Shown here piece after piece: positions 14,099 to 20,787 of a DNA stretch of 20,787 bases. The notes beneath the pieces are model-generated. The model saw only the letters and a list, made by a program, of their open reading frames with translations, had not been told where the DNA came from and did not search any database. Origin of the DNA: an uncultured Pelagibacteraceae bacterium. GTDB lineage: Bacteria > Pseudomonadota > Alphaproteobacteria > Pelagibacterales > Pelagibacteraceae. The stretch spans positions 1 to 20,787 of the forward strand of contig CACIWH010000008.1 in the NCBI GenBank assembly GCA_902590295.1, given 5' to 3'. The stretch's first letter is position 1. Each line of letters begins with the position of its first letter. A program made the translations under genes and the position numbers.

Positions 14099-15214
14099 AT
14101 GAACGAATTTAACGATATAAAAAAAATAATTATTAAAAAACCACTAAAATTAGATTGCGGGGTTACTATTGCAGATTATCCTCTTGCTTATGAAACTTAT
14201 GGAAAGCTCAATCAAGATAAAGATAATGCTATAATGGTGTTTCACGCACTCACTGGAGATCAGTTTGCGTCAGGTAAAAATCCAGTAACTAATAAGGATG
14301 GATGGTGGTCATATGTGATTGGTCCAAATAAAGCACTTGATACAAATAAATATTTTATAATATGTGCAAATGTTATTGGTGGCTGTATGGGGTCCTATGG
14401 TCCTAGCTCCATAGATAAAAAAACTGGAAAAAAAATTGGTATTAACTTTCCGGTTATAACAATAAACGATATGGTTAATGCACAATTTAATTTACTTGAT
14501 CATTTTAAAATAGATAAATTATTTTGTGTCACTGGTGGATCTATGGGTGGAATGCAAGTTTTACAGTTCATTGCTAACTACCCAGATAAGTCAAAAATAG
14601 CTATTCCTATAGCATGTTCTGCTAGTCACTCAGCTCAAAATATTGCATTTAACGAATTAGGTAGACAAGCAATAATGGCAGATGAAAACTGGAAAAATGG
14701 TAATTATGATTTAGAAAATAAGTCTCCTGCTAAAGGATTGTCTGTTGCAAGAATGGCGGCCCACATAACATATTTATCAAAAAAAGGTCTTCAGGAAAAA
14801 TTTGGCAGAAAACTTCAAGAGCGAGACAAAATTAAATTTGGTTTTGATGCCGACTTTCAAATTGAGAGTTATCTTAGATACCAGGGATCAATATTTGTTG
14901 ATCGTTTCGATGCAAATAGCTATCTTTATATAACAAGAGCTATGGATTATTTTGATCTTAGCAAAAATTCTAACGGTGATCTTTCAAAAGTATTTAAAAA
15001 TACAAAAACCAAATTTTTTATCATTTCATTTACCTCTGACTGGCTGTATCCAACAGCTGAAAATAGAGAAATAGTAATTGCCTTAAATGCGATAAATGCA
15101 GATGTAGGATTTTTAGAGGTAAAATCTGACAAAGGTCACGACTCTTTTTTATTAGATGTTCCTGATTTTCTAAATGCATTAAAGAATTTTGTTGATAACT
15201 CATATAAAAAATAA
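14099..15214 (+). CDS. metX: Homoserine O-acyltransferase (MetX)
   Basis: A 371-residue alpha/beta-hydrolase-fold enzyme that acylates homoserine, the first committed step of methionine synthesis. The catalytic triad is Ser148 in TGGSMGGMQ, Asp314 in TSDWLYP and His347 in KGHDSF. HALTGDQ (49-55) and NVIGGCMGSYGPSS (91-104) are the other MetX signatures. The family contains both acetyl- and succinyltransferases, and many alphaproteobacterial members thought to be acetyltransferases use succinyl-CoA, so the acyl donor is left open. It is preceded by a SAM-II riboswitch, which gives end-product feedback through SAM. The metW gene follows after 2 nt, the usual partner. Confidence 0.95.
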   Translation: MNEFNDIKKIIIKKPLKLDCGVTIADYPLAYETYGKLNQDKDNAIMVFHALTGDQFASGKNPVTNKDGWWSYVIGPNKALDTNKYFIICANVIGGCMGSYGPSSIDKKTGKKIGINFPVITINDMVNAQFNLLDHFKIDKLFCVTGGSMGGMQVLQFIANYPDKSKIAIPIACSASHSAQNIAFNELGRQAIMADENWKNGNYDLENKSPAKGLSVARMAAHITYLSKKGLQEKFGRKLQERDKIKFGFDADFQIESYLRYQGSIFVDRFDANSYLYITRAMDYFDLSKNSNGDLSKVFKNTKTKFFIISFTSDWLYPTAENREIVIALNAINADVGFLEVKSDKGHDSFLLDVPDFLNALKNFVDNSYKK

Positions 15215-15216
15215 TT

Positions 15217-15813
15217 ATGAAAGAAGAATTTAAAATCATCGCAAACTCTATTCAAAAAGAAAAATCAATTTTAGATGTTGGTTGCGGAGATGGTGAACTG
15301 ATGAAATTTATTTACGAAAATATATCTAAAAAAATTAGAGGCGTAGAAATATCTAAAGATAACGTTCAAAAATGCATTCAAAAGGGGCTTACCGTAATTG
15401 AAGGTAATGCTGAGATGGATTTACAACAATTTCCTAGTAATAGTTTTGATTACGTTATTTTAAGCCAAACCTTGCAAGCTTTTTTAAATCCCGAAAAAGT
15501 AATAAATGATTTATTAAGAATAGGAAAGACATCAATTGTAACAATACCAAATTTTGGATTTTGGAAAGTGAGATTTAACTTGTTATTTAAAGGAACAATG
15601 CCTGTTACTAAAACGCTACCAAATGAGTGGTATAATACACCCAATCTCCACATGTGCTCAATTAAGGACTTCGTAAACTTTTGTAATGACAGAAAAATAA
15701 ATTTATTTAAATCTTTAGCTCTTACAAATAATAAAGTATCTTCAATTAATAAGTTTAATTTAAATTTTAAAAATTTAACTTCTGAACTTGGTATTTTTTT
15801 AATAGAAAAATGA
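15217..15813 (+). CDS. metW: Methionine biosynthesis protein MetW
   Basis: A 198-residue class I methyltransferase-fold protein with the SAM-binding glycine motif ILDVGCGDGEL (18-28) and the MetW-specific stretches VIEGNAEMDL, LSQTLQAF and TIPNFGFWKVRFNLLFKG. NEWYNTPNLHMCSIKDF is also typical of MetW. The protein is needed with MetX for methionine synthesis in several proteobacteria, and in some systems has been found to work with MetX in homoserine acylation; it is not known as an ordinary methyltransferase. It starts 2 nt after the metX stop and overlaps gloB by 4 nt (ATGA), so all three genes should be under the SAM riboswitch. Confidence 0.95.
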   Translation: MKEEFKIIANSIQKEKSILDVGCGDGELMKFIYENISKKIRGVEISKDNVQKCIQKGLTVIEGNAEMDLQQFPSNSFDYVILSQTLQAFLNPEKVINDLLRIGKTSIVTIPNFGFWKVRFNLLFKGTMPVTKTLPNEWYNTPNLHMCSIKDFVNFCNDRKINLFKSLALTNNKVSSINKFNLNFKNLTSELGIFLIEK

Positions 15814-16526
15814 TAAAAGTTGAAATTGTAAAATGTTTAAAAGATAATTTTTCATATATAGTGCATAATAATAATGAGGCACTAGTTATAGACCCAAGCG
15901 AATCTGGTCCACTTATTAAATCATTAGAAAAATTAAATCTAAAATTAAAATATATTTTAAACACACATCATCACTTTGATCATATAGATGGAAATTTAAC
16001 ATTAAAAGAAAAGTACAAGTGTAAAATAATTGGTTTTATAGATGATAAAAAAAGAATACCAGGCATAGATATTTGCCTCAAAAATGAGGAGATATTTAAA
16101 GAAGGCGATTTTCAATTTAAAACTTATCATACTCCAGGTCACACCTCAGGTCATATTTGCTATCATTTTTTCAATGACAAAATATTGTTTACAGGAGACA
16201 CTTTATTTTCATTAAGCTGCGGAAGGTTATTTGAAGGAACATATGAAGATATGTTCAGATCATTAGCATTAATTAAAACTTTTGATAAAGAAACTTTAAT
16301 ATATTGTGGGCATGAATATACGTTAAGTAATGCAAAATTCTGTATTGAGCATGATCCGGATAATAAAAATCTTAAAAAAAAAATAGACTTAATTAATAAA
16401 AATTTAAAGGCAGGAATACCAACAATTCCATCTATTTTAAAAGAAGAACTAGAATGCAACATATTTTTAAAGGCAGAAAATATTGAAGCTTTCTCAAAAC
16501 TCAGGGATTTAAAGGATAATTTTTAG
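15810..16526 (+). CDS. gloB: Hydroxyacylglutathione hydrolase (glyoxalase II)
   Basis: A 238-residue metallo-beta-lactamase-fold thioesterase that hydrolyses S-D-lactoylglutathione to lactate and glutathione, the second step of methylglyoxal detoxification. The binuclear metal ligands are visible: THHHFDH (52-58), His111 in HTPGHTSGH, Asp130 in FTGDTLFSLSCGRLFEG and His168 in YCGHEYTLSNAKF. The C-terminal EELECNIFLK resembles the glutathione-binding end of true GloB proteins and separates it from shorter relatives. ATGA overlap with metW suggests translational coupling and possible control by SAM. That link is common in alphaproteobacterial gene order, but the functional reason is not evident. 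Confidence 0.93.
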   Translation: MIKVEIVKCLKDNFSYIVHNNNEALVIDPSESGPLIKSLEKLNLKLKYILNTHHHFDHIDGNLTLKEKYKCKIIGFIDDKKRIPGIDICLKNEEIFKEGDFQFKTYHTPGHTSGHICYHFFNDKILFTGDTLFSLSCGRLFEGTYEDMFRSLALIKTFDKETLIYCGHEYTLSNAKFCIEHDPDNKNLKKKIDLINKNLKAGIPTIPSILKEELECNIFLKAENIEAFSKLRDLKDNF

Positions 16527-16536
16527 CTTATTAATC

Positions 16537-16582
16537 TTGACTATAAAAGAGCTAATTATATATTGCATTTAATTTTTAAGGA
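16537..16582 (+). promoter_or_regulatory. Promoter and ribosome binding site for rplU
   Basis: The 62-bp gap between gloB and rplU holds TTGACT (16537-16542) and TATATT (16559-16564) with a 16-bp spacer. This is followed by an AAGGA Shine-Dalgarno sequence (16578-16582) 6 nt before the rplU ATG. It is one of the few clear Shine-Dalgarno sequences in the window. This separates the ribosomal-protein operon from the metX operon. Confidence 0.6.
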
Positions 16583-16588
16583 TAAAAC

Positions 16589-16987
16589 ATGTCTTTTGCG
16601 ATAATACAAACTGGCGGAAAACAATATAAAGTTAAAGCTGGAGAAATAGTTAAAATAGAAAAATTTGGAGATCAAAAACCAAATTCTATAATTGAATTTA
16701 AAGAAATACTTGCCTACGGGGATGATAAAAATATTGAGGTGGGTTTGCCTACTGTTCAAGGTGCAAAAGTAGAAGCCGAATTTTTAAAAAATGCTAAAAA
16801 TAGGACAGTTATAATATTTAAAAAAAGACGAAGAAAAAATTCTAGAAGAAAAAACGGTCACAGACAGCAATACTCGTTAATTAGAGTTAATAAGATAATG
16901 TCAAAAGATGGGAAAGTATTGTCTGAGGCTGAAAAAATTAGTAAAGTAAAAAAAGAAAAAAAGACTGAAATTAAAAAAGATAAGTAA
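16589..16987 (+). CDS. rplU: 50S ribosomal protein L21
   Basis: A 132-residue protein starting MSFAIIQTGGKQYKVKAGE, the L21 signature, and containing FKKRRRKNSRRKNGHRQQYS, the conserved RNA-binding block. L21 normally ends near residue 100-105. Here a tail of about 25-30 residues, mostly Lys, Glu and Ser (SEAEKISKVKKEKKTEIKKD), follows; such extensions occur in alphaproteobacterial L21. It has its own promoter and Shine-Dalgarno sequence and leads rpmA by 8 nt. The order rplU-rpmA-obgE is conserved across bacteria. Confidence 0.97.
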   Translation: MSFAIIQTGGKQYKVKAGEIVKIEKFGDQKPNSIIEFKEILAYGDDKNIEVGLPTVQGAKVEAEFLKNAKNRTVIIFKKRRRKNSRRKNGHRQQYSLIRVNKIMSKDGKVLSEAEKISKVKKEKKTEIKKDK

Positions 16988-16995
16988 AATAAATT

Positions 16996-17250
16996 ATGGC
17001 AACAAAAAAAGCAGGTGGATCCTCTCGAAACGGAAGAGATAGTGCTGGTAGAAGATTAGGTGTAAAAAAATACGGTGGCCAATTCGTTATACCTGGCAAT
17101 ATAATAGTTAGGCAAAGAGGAACTAAAATTTTTCCAGGCCAAAACGTTGGTATGGGCAAAGATCATTCTATTTTCTCGGTTGTTAAGGGTAAGGTTGTTT
17201 TTAAAAAAAGTAAGTCAGATAGAACTTACGTTTCAGTAAAACCCAATTAA
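16996..17250 (+). CDS. rpmA: 50S ribosomal protein L27
   Basis: An 84-residue protein starting [20 protein letters not shown], the universal L27 N terminus that reaches towards the peptidyl-transferase centre. It continues with [19 protein letters not shown] and GMGKDHSIF, all standard. No N-terminal cleavage extension of the Firmicute type is present. It starts 8 nt after rplU and is followed by a 29-nt gap that contains a hairpin before obgE. Confidence 0.98.
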   Translation: MATKKAGGSSRNGRDSAGRRLGVKKYGGQFVIPGNIIVRQRGTKIFPGQNVGMGKDHSIFSVVKGKVVFKKSKSDRTYVSVKPN

Positions 17251-17254
17251 ATTC

Positions 17255-17278
17255 ATACAACATAAACAAAAGTTGTAT
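17255..17278 (+). promoter_or_regulatory. Hairpin between rpmA and obgE
   Basis: ATACAAC (17255-17261) and GTTGTAT (17272-17278) are a perfect 7-bp inverted repeat with a 10-nt loop, starting 5 nt after the rpmA stop and ending 1 nt before the obgE ATG. It fills most of the 29-nt gap. No T tract follows, so it is not an ordinary terminator. Its place suggests control of obgE translation, with ribosomes finishing rpmA opening it. Confidence 0.5.
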
Positions 17279-17279
17279 T

Positions 17280-18263
17280 ATGAAATTCCTAGATCAAGTA
17301 AAGATATTTGTTAAAGCTGGTAATGGTGGCTCAGGATCACCAAGCTTTAGACGTGAAAAATTTATTGAGTTCGGAGGTCCAGATGGAGGTGACGGGGGCA
17401 AGGGTGGCTCTGTTGTATTAAAATCAGAAAGAAATTTAAATACATTAATCGATTATAGATATCAACAACATTTCAAAGCGAAAAGGGGTGGTGATGGTAA
17501 AGGAAAAAATCAAACAGGGAGAGGTGGAAAAGATTTATTCTTATCTGTTCCAATTGGGACTCAAATTTTTGAAGAAGATAACAAAACTTTACTTTTTGAT
17601 TTCAAAAAAGAAAAAGATGAATTTACTGTTGCTGTAGGAGGTCGAGGTGGTTTTGGAAATACCAGATTTAAATCATCTACAAATAGAGCTCCGAGAAAAT
17701 TTACAAAAGGTACAAAAGGTGAGGAATTTTGGATTTGGTTACAACTTAAAACGATTGCTGATATTGGAATAATAGGTTTACCAAATGCAGGTAAATCAAG
17801 TTTACTTGCTTCAATAACCTCTGCAAATCCCAAAATTGCTAATTATAAGTTTACAACTATAAATCCTAATCTAGGTGTTGCAATGTATGATAATAAAGAG
17901 ATTACATTAGCAGATATACCAGGATTAATCGAAGGAGCACACACTGGCGTCGGTTTAGGTATAAAGTTTTTAAAACATGTAGAAAGATGTAAAACACTAT
18001 TACACTTAATTGATGTTTCTGAGGAAGATTTGGTTAATTCTTATAAACAAATTAGAAAAGAATTAGGTGAGTATAGTAAGGAATTATTAAAAAAAAAAGA
18101 AATTATAGTGTTAAATAAAGTCGATTTATTATCACAAAAAGAGCTCAAAAATAAAAAGATGAAATTTGAGGAAAAATTAAATAAAAAAGTTATTCAATTA
18201 TCTACTTTTAACAAAAAATTAATATCAAATTTAAAAATAAAGTTGCTTAAAAATGTATCTTGA
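17280..18263 (+). CDS. obgE: Obg-family GTPase ObgE/CgtA
   Basis: A 327-residue essential GTPase linked to 50S subunit assembly. The glycine-rich Obg fold occupies about 1-158 (VKAGNGGSGSPSFRREKF, GGPDGGDGGKGGSV and GGRGGFGN are visible). The GTPase domain follows with G1 GLPNAGKSS (166-174), G2 TT in KFTTINPNLG (190-199), G3 ADIPGLIEGAH (211-221) and G4 NKVD (279-282). The G5 position reads LSTFN rather than the usual SA motif. The protein stops soon after the GTPase domain, so there is no long C-terminal extension. It lies after rplU-rpmA, its conserved position, and its end overlaps proB by 11 nt. Confidence 0.96.
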   Translation: MKFLDQVKIFVKAGNGGSGSPSFRREKFIEFGGPDGGDGGKGGSVVLKSERNLNTLIDYRYQQHFKAKRGGDGKGKNQTGRGGKDLFLSVPIGTQIFEEDNKTLLFDFKKEKDEFTVAVGGRGGFGNTRFKSSTNRAPRKFTKGTKGEEFWIWLQLKTIADIGIIGLPNAGKSSLLASITSANPKIANYKFTTINPNLGVAMYDNKEITLADIPGLIEGAHTGVGLGIKFLKHVERCKTLLHLIDVSEEDLVNSYKQIRKELGEYSKELLKKKEIIVLNKVDLLSQKELKNKKMKFEEKLNKKVIQLSTFNKKLISNLKIKLLKNVS

Positions 18264-19359
18264 AAATTCCAAAACCATTATTGTTAAGATAGGATCGTCA
18301 TTAATTATTGATGACAAAAAAATTATCAGAAAAAAATGGCTATTGGAGTTCGCAAAAGATATTAAAGCTTTAAGAAAAAAAAATAAGAATATTATTATAG
18401 TAAGCTCAGGTGCAATTGCTCTTGGTTGTAAGAAATTAAATATAACAAAGAAAAAACTTAAAATAGATCAAAGTCAAGCCGTAGCATCTGTAGGACAAAT
18501 CGAGTTAATGAATTTATTTAAGGAAATATTCGCTATTCAAAAAATTAATATTTCCCAAATATTGCTTACACTAGAAGATACTGAAATAAGAAGGAGGGCT
18601 ATAAATGCTAAAAGGACGATTGAAAATTTATTTAATCTTAATTTTTTACCGATAGTTAATGAAAACGATACTATTGCTACTTCAGAAATAAAATATGGAG
18701 ATAATGATAGACTAGCCTCAAGAGTTGCTCAAATTTCTGATGCAGATTGTCTTGTGTTATTATCAGATGTGGATGGACTTTATACAAAAAATCCAAAAAT
18801 TCATAAGCATGCTAAATTGATAAATAAGATTGAAAAGATAGACCAAAATATAATTAAATTAGGTTCTGGAAAAACTAGTGAATATGGATCAGGGGGTATG
18901 AGGACTAAAATTGATGCAGCTAAAATATGTGCGCTCTCAGGATGTAAAATGGCAATAGCAAACGGATTAAAAGAAAGGCCTTTGAGTAATATTTTAGATA
19001 AAAAATTATGTACTTGGTTTATTCCTGAAATTTCTAAATTAGATGCTAGAAAAAAGTGGATTGCCAGTACGTTACATGCAAAAGGATATTTAAAGATTGA
19101 TGAAGGTGCTGAAAATGCATTAAGTAAAGGTAAGAGTTTGCTGGCTGCAGGTGTAAAGAGCGTTGAAGGTTCATTCAAAAAAGGTGATCAAATAAAAATA
19201 ATTAGTAAAAATGATAAAGAGCTAGCAATAGGCCTGAGTTCATTTTCATCTGAGGAAATTGACAAAATAAAAGGTCATCAGTCAAATAAAATTGAAGAAT
19301 TAATAGGTTACAAAACAAAAACTGAAGTTGTTCACAAAGATGATATGGTGGAAATCTAG
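18253..19359 (+). CDS. proB: Glutamate 5-kinase
   Basis: A 368-residue enzyme that phosphorylates glutamate with ATP in the first step of proline synthesis. The amino-acid-kinase domain (about 1-255) shows TIIVKIGSSL (8-17), VSSGAIALG (50-58), NENDTIATSEIKYGDND (136-152), LLSDVDGLYTKNP (169-181) and GSGGMRTKIDAAK (212-224). A C-terminal PUA domain (about 268-360) follows, giving the full-length E. coli-like form. The ATG lies within the end of obgE (11-nt overlap, different frame), and the conserved KIGSS segment begins only 11 residues in, which supports this start. The proA gene starts 1 nt after its stop. Confidence 0.96.
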   Translation: MYLENSKTIIVKIGSSLIIDDKKIIRKKWLLEFAKDIKALRKKNKNIIIVSSGAIALGCKKLNITKKKLKIDQSQAVASVGQIELMNLFKEIFAIQKINISQILLTLEDTEIRRRAINAKRTIENLFNLNFLPIVNENDTIATSEIKYGDNDRLASRVAQISDADCLVLLSDVDGLYTKNPKIHKHAKLINKIEKIDQNIIKLGSGKTSEYGSGGMRTKIDAAKICALSGCKMAIANGLKERPLSNILDKKLCTWFIPEISKLDARKKWIASTLHAKGYLKIDEGAENALSKGKSLLAAGVKSVEGSFKKGDQIKIISKNDKELAIGLSSFSSEEIDKIKGHQSNKIEELIGYKTKTEVVHKDDMVEI

Positions 19360-19360
19360 A

Positions 19361-20611
19361 ATGAAAAAATATTTACAAAAATTAGGTCAAAATTCTGTTA
19401 AAGCAAGTTTAGAAAAAGTGGATACAAACACAAAAAATAAAGTTTTATTGAAATTCAGTGGCTTAATAAAAAAAAATTTAAATAAAATACTTAAACAAAA
19501 CAAAAAAGATATTAAATATGCCAAAATAAAAAATATTGACAAAAATTTAATTGCAAGACTCGAGTTAGATAAATTGAAGCTTAGTTCTATAAATAAAACA
19601 ATAATTGAAATAACTAAATTAAAGGACCCAATTGGGGTTATTTTAGATAAATGGAAAAGACCAAACGGTCTAAAAATTAAAAAAATATCTATTCCAATTG
19701 GTGTCATTGGTGTGATTTATGAGAGTAGGCCCAATGTAACTGTTGATCTATCTTGTCTTTGTTTTAAATCAGGTAATTCAGTAATCCTCAAGGGTGGTTC
19801 AGAAGCTTTTTTTACTAATAAAATATTTGTTAAACTATTTAGAAAATCTCTCAAGGCTAATAAAGTGAATATGAATTATGTTCAATTTATTGAAACAAAA
19901 GATAGAAATGTTGTTAGCTCTCTTCTAAAAGATATGAGAAATTATATTGATGTTATGATTCCTAGAGGAGGTAAAAACCTTGTTAAGAAAGTCAAAGAAT
20001 TATGTAATGTTCCAGTAATAGGTCACTTAGAAGGTATTTGTCACACATTTATAGATAAAAAAGTAAATACAAAAATGGCAAGGAATGTTGTTTTAAACGC
20101 AAAAATGAGAAACGTTAGCATATGCGGAGCTACTGAAACTTTATTAATTCACAAAGATTGTCCAAAAAAAGAAATTAATTTGATACTTAACGAATTAAAA
20201 AATAACAATTGTTTAATATACGCAGATAATAAAGTCAGAAAAATTTTTAGTGGTAAACTTAAAAAAGCAACTAATAAAGACTGGAGTAAAGAATATCTTG
20301 ATTCAAAAATCTCTGTTAAAATTGTTAAAAATGTTGATGAAGCAGTTCAACACATAAATAAATTTGGCACAATGCATACCGACTCTATTATTACAAATAA
20401 CCCTGTAAATGCTAATTATTTCGTAAGAAATGTAAAAAGTTCCATAGTTATGCATAATACATCAACTCAATTTGCTGATGGAGGAGAACTAGGCTTTGGT
20501 GGAGAAGTTGGAATATCTACAAACAAGTTACCACCAAGAGGTCCTGTAGGACTAAATCAATTAGTATCGTTTAAATACCACATAGCTGGAAATGGCCAAA
20601 TCAGAAAATAA
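19361..20611 (+). CDS. proA: Gamma-glutamyl phosphate reductase
   Basis: A 416-residue aldehyde-dehydrogenase-fold enzyme that reduces glutamyl 5-phosphate with NADPH to the semialdehyde, the second proline step. Motifs include PIGVIGVIYESRPNVTVD (112-129), KSGNSVILKGGSEA (136-149), MIPRGGKNLV (199-208) and, from about 229, the active-site region with Cys255 in VSICGATETLLIH. HTDSIIT and FADGGELGFGGEVGIST are the standard C-terminal blocks. I use ATG 19361, one base after the proB stop; an in-frame TTG at 19328 would add 11 residues inside proB with no family match. Unreduced substrate from ProB is labile, so the tight coupling fits direct transfer. The nadD start lies within its last 20 nt. 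Confidence 0.96.
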   Translation: MKKYLQKLGQNSVKASLEKVDTNTKNKVLLKFSGLIKKNLNKILKQNKKDIKYAKIKNIDKNLIARLELDKLKLSSINKTIIEITKLKDPIGVILDKWKRPNGLKIKKISIPIGVIGVIYESRPNVTVDLSCLCFKSGNSVILKGGSEAFFTNKIFVKLFRKSLKANKVNMNYVQFIETKDRNVVSSLLKDMRNYIDVMIPRGGKNLVKKVKELCNVPVIGHLEGICHTFIDKKVNTKMARNVVLNAKMRNVSICGATETLLIHKDCPKKEINLILNELKNNNCLIYADNKVRKIFSGKLKKATNKDWSKEYLDSKISVKIVKNVDEAVQHINKFGTMHTDSIITNNPVNANYFVRNVKSSIVMHNTSTQFADGGELGFGGEVGISTNKLPPRGPVGLNQLVSFKYHIAGNGQIRK

Positions 20612-20787
20612 ACTCATAGATAAAATAGGTATATTGGGAGGCACATTCGATCCACCTCATAAAGGACATTTGAAAATTTCTCAAATAGCAAAAAAAAAAT
20701 TTAATTTAAAAAAGATAATTTGGGCTATAACAAAAAAAAATCCATTTAAAAAAAAAAGTTATTTTGATTTAAACAAAAGAATAAAAC
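20592..20787 (+). CDS. nadD: Nicotinate-nucleotide adenylyltransferase, N-terminal fragment
   Basis: The first 65 codons of a nucleotidyltransferase that joins ATP and nicotinate mononucleotide to form deamido-NAD; the window ends inside the gene. The defining GILGGTFDPPHKGHL motif (13-27) gives the phosphate-binding loop and the HxGH-type catalytic histidines. IIWAITKKNPFK corresponds to the conserved stretch before the substrate-binding region. The ATG at 20592 gives a 12-residue lead before the motif and a 20-nt overlap with proA; a later start is possible but no ATG occurs before the motif. A run of ten A (20690-20699) lies in frame. Position after proA matches alphaproteobacterial gene order. 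Confidence 0.92.
   Translation, partial: MAKSENKLIDKIGILGGTFDPPHKGHLKISQIAKKKFNLKKIIWAITKKNPFKKKSYFDLNKRIK

Noticed and set aside
19328..19360. An upstream TTG start for proA inside proB.
   Set aside because: ATG 19361, one base after the proB stop, gives the standard N terminus.
20690..20699. A run of ten A in nadD (and ten T at 7073-7082 in trkH) as a programmed slippage site.
   Set aside because: Long A and T runs are frequent in this DNA and both frames continue intact through them.
1..20787. CRISPR arrays, insertion sequences, tRNA or rRNA genes, phage or defence genes.
   Set aside because: No repeated spacer array, transposase, tRNA-like cloverleaf or defence domain was seen; almost every base is assigned to housekeeping genes.

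Overview
The window is a compact, strongly A+T-rich bacterial chromosome segment. Proteins are rich in Lys, Asn and Ile, most gene junctions are 0-6 nt or overlap, and no gap is longer than 175 bp. Gene content is alphaproteobacterial: class I lysyl-tRNA synthetase, hisC-tyrA divergent from metX-metW, rplU-rpmA-obgE-proB-proA-nadD, and a SAM-II riboswitch ahead of metX. With the base composition, this suggests the SAR11/Pelagibacterales group or a similarly streamlined marine alphaproteobacterium. That placement is an inference; no rRNA gene is present. I found no mobile element, CRISPR array, tRNA, rRNA or phage gene.

Layout. (1) 1-3251, plus: a polyamine cluster made of the 3' end of an ornithine-type decarboxylase, a deoxyhypusine-synthase homologue, N-carbamoylputrescine amidase (aguB) and agmatine deiminase (aguA). 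(2) 3252-6726, minus: lysS-pyrD, then rpmB with its own promoter, then a queuosine-precursor transporter (yhhQ). (3) 6812-11946, plus: trkH potassium transporter, ampG muropeptide permease, a cytoplasmic NlpC/P60 peptidase and a TPR-sulfotransferase fusion. (4) 11943-13923, minus: hisC and tyrA. (5) 14020-20787, plus: SAM-II riboswitch-metX-metW-gloB, then rplU-rpmA-obgE-proB-proA-nadD, with nadD cut by the window end.

How they work together. AguA and AguB convert agmatine to putrescine, which the deoxyhypusine-synthase homologue could use to build homospermidine. AmpG imports anhydromuropeptides and the signal-less NlpC/P60 enzyme probably trims their peptides, giving a small murein-recycling module. 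MetX and MetW begin methionine synthesis under SAM feedback. ProB and ProA make the proline precursor.

Most of the window is ordinary housekeeping DNA. The items most worth a second look are the SAM-II element with an overlapping poly-A/poly-U hairpin, promoters so close to the rpmB and hisC start codons that their mRNAs should be nearly leaderless, a hairpin filling the rpmA-obgE gap, the polyamine cluster with a bacterial deoxyhypusine-synthase homologue, and convergent genes whose stop codons abut or overlap. I did not find a convincing wholly new multi-gene system.
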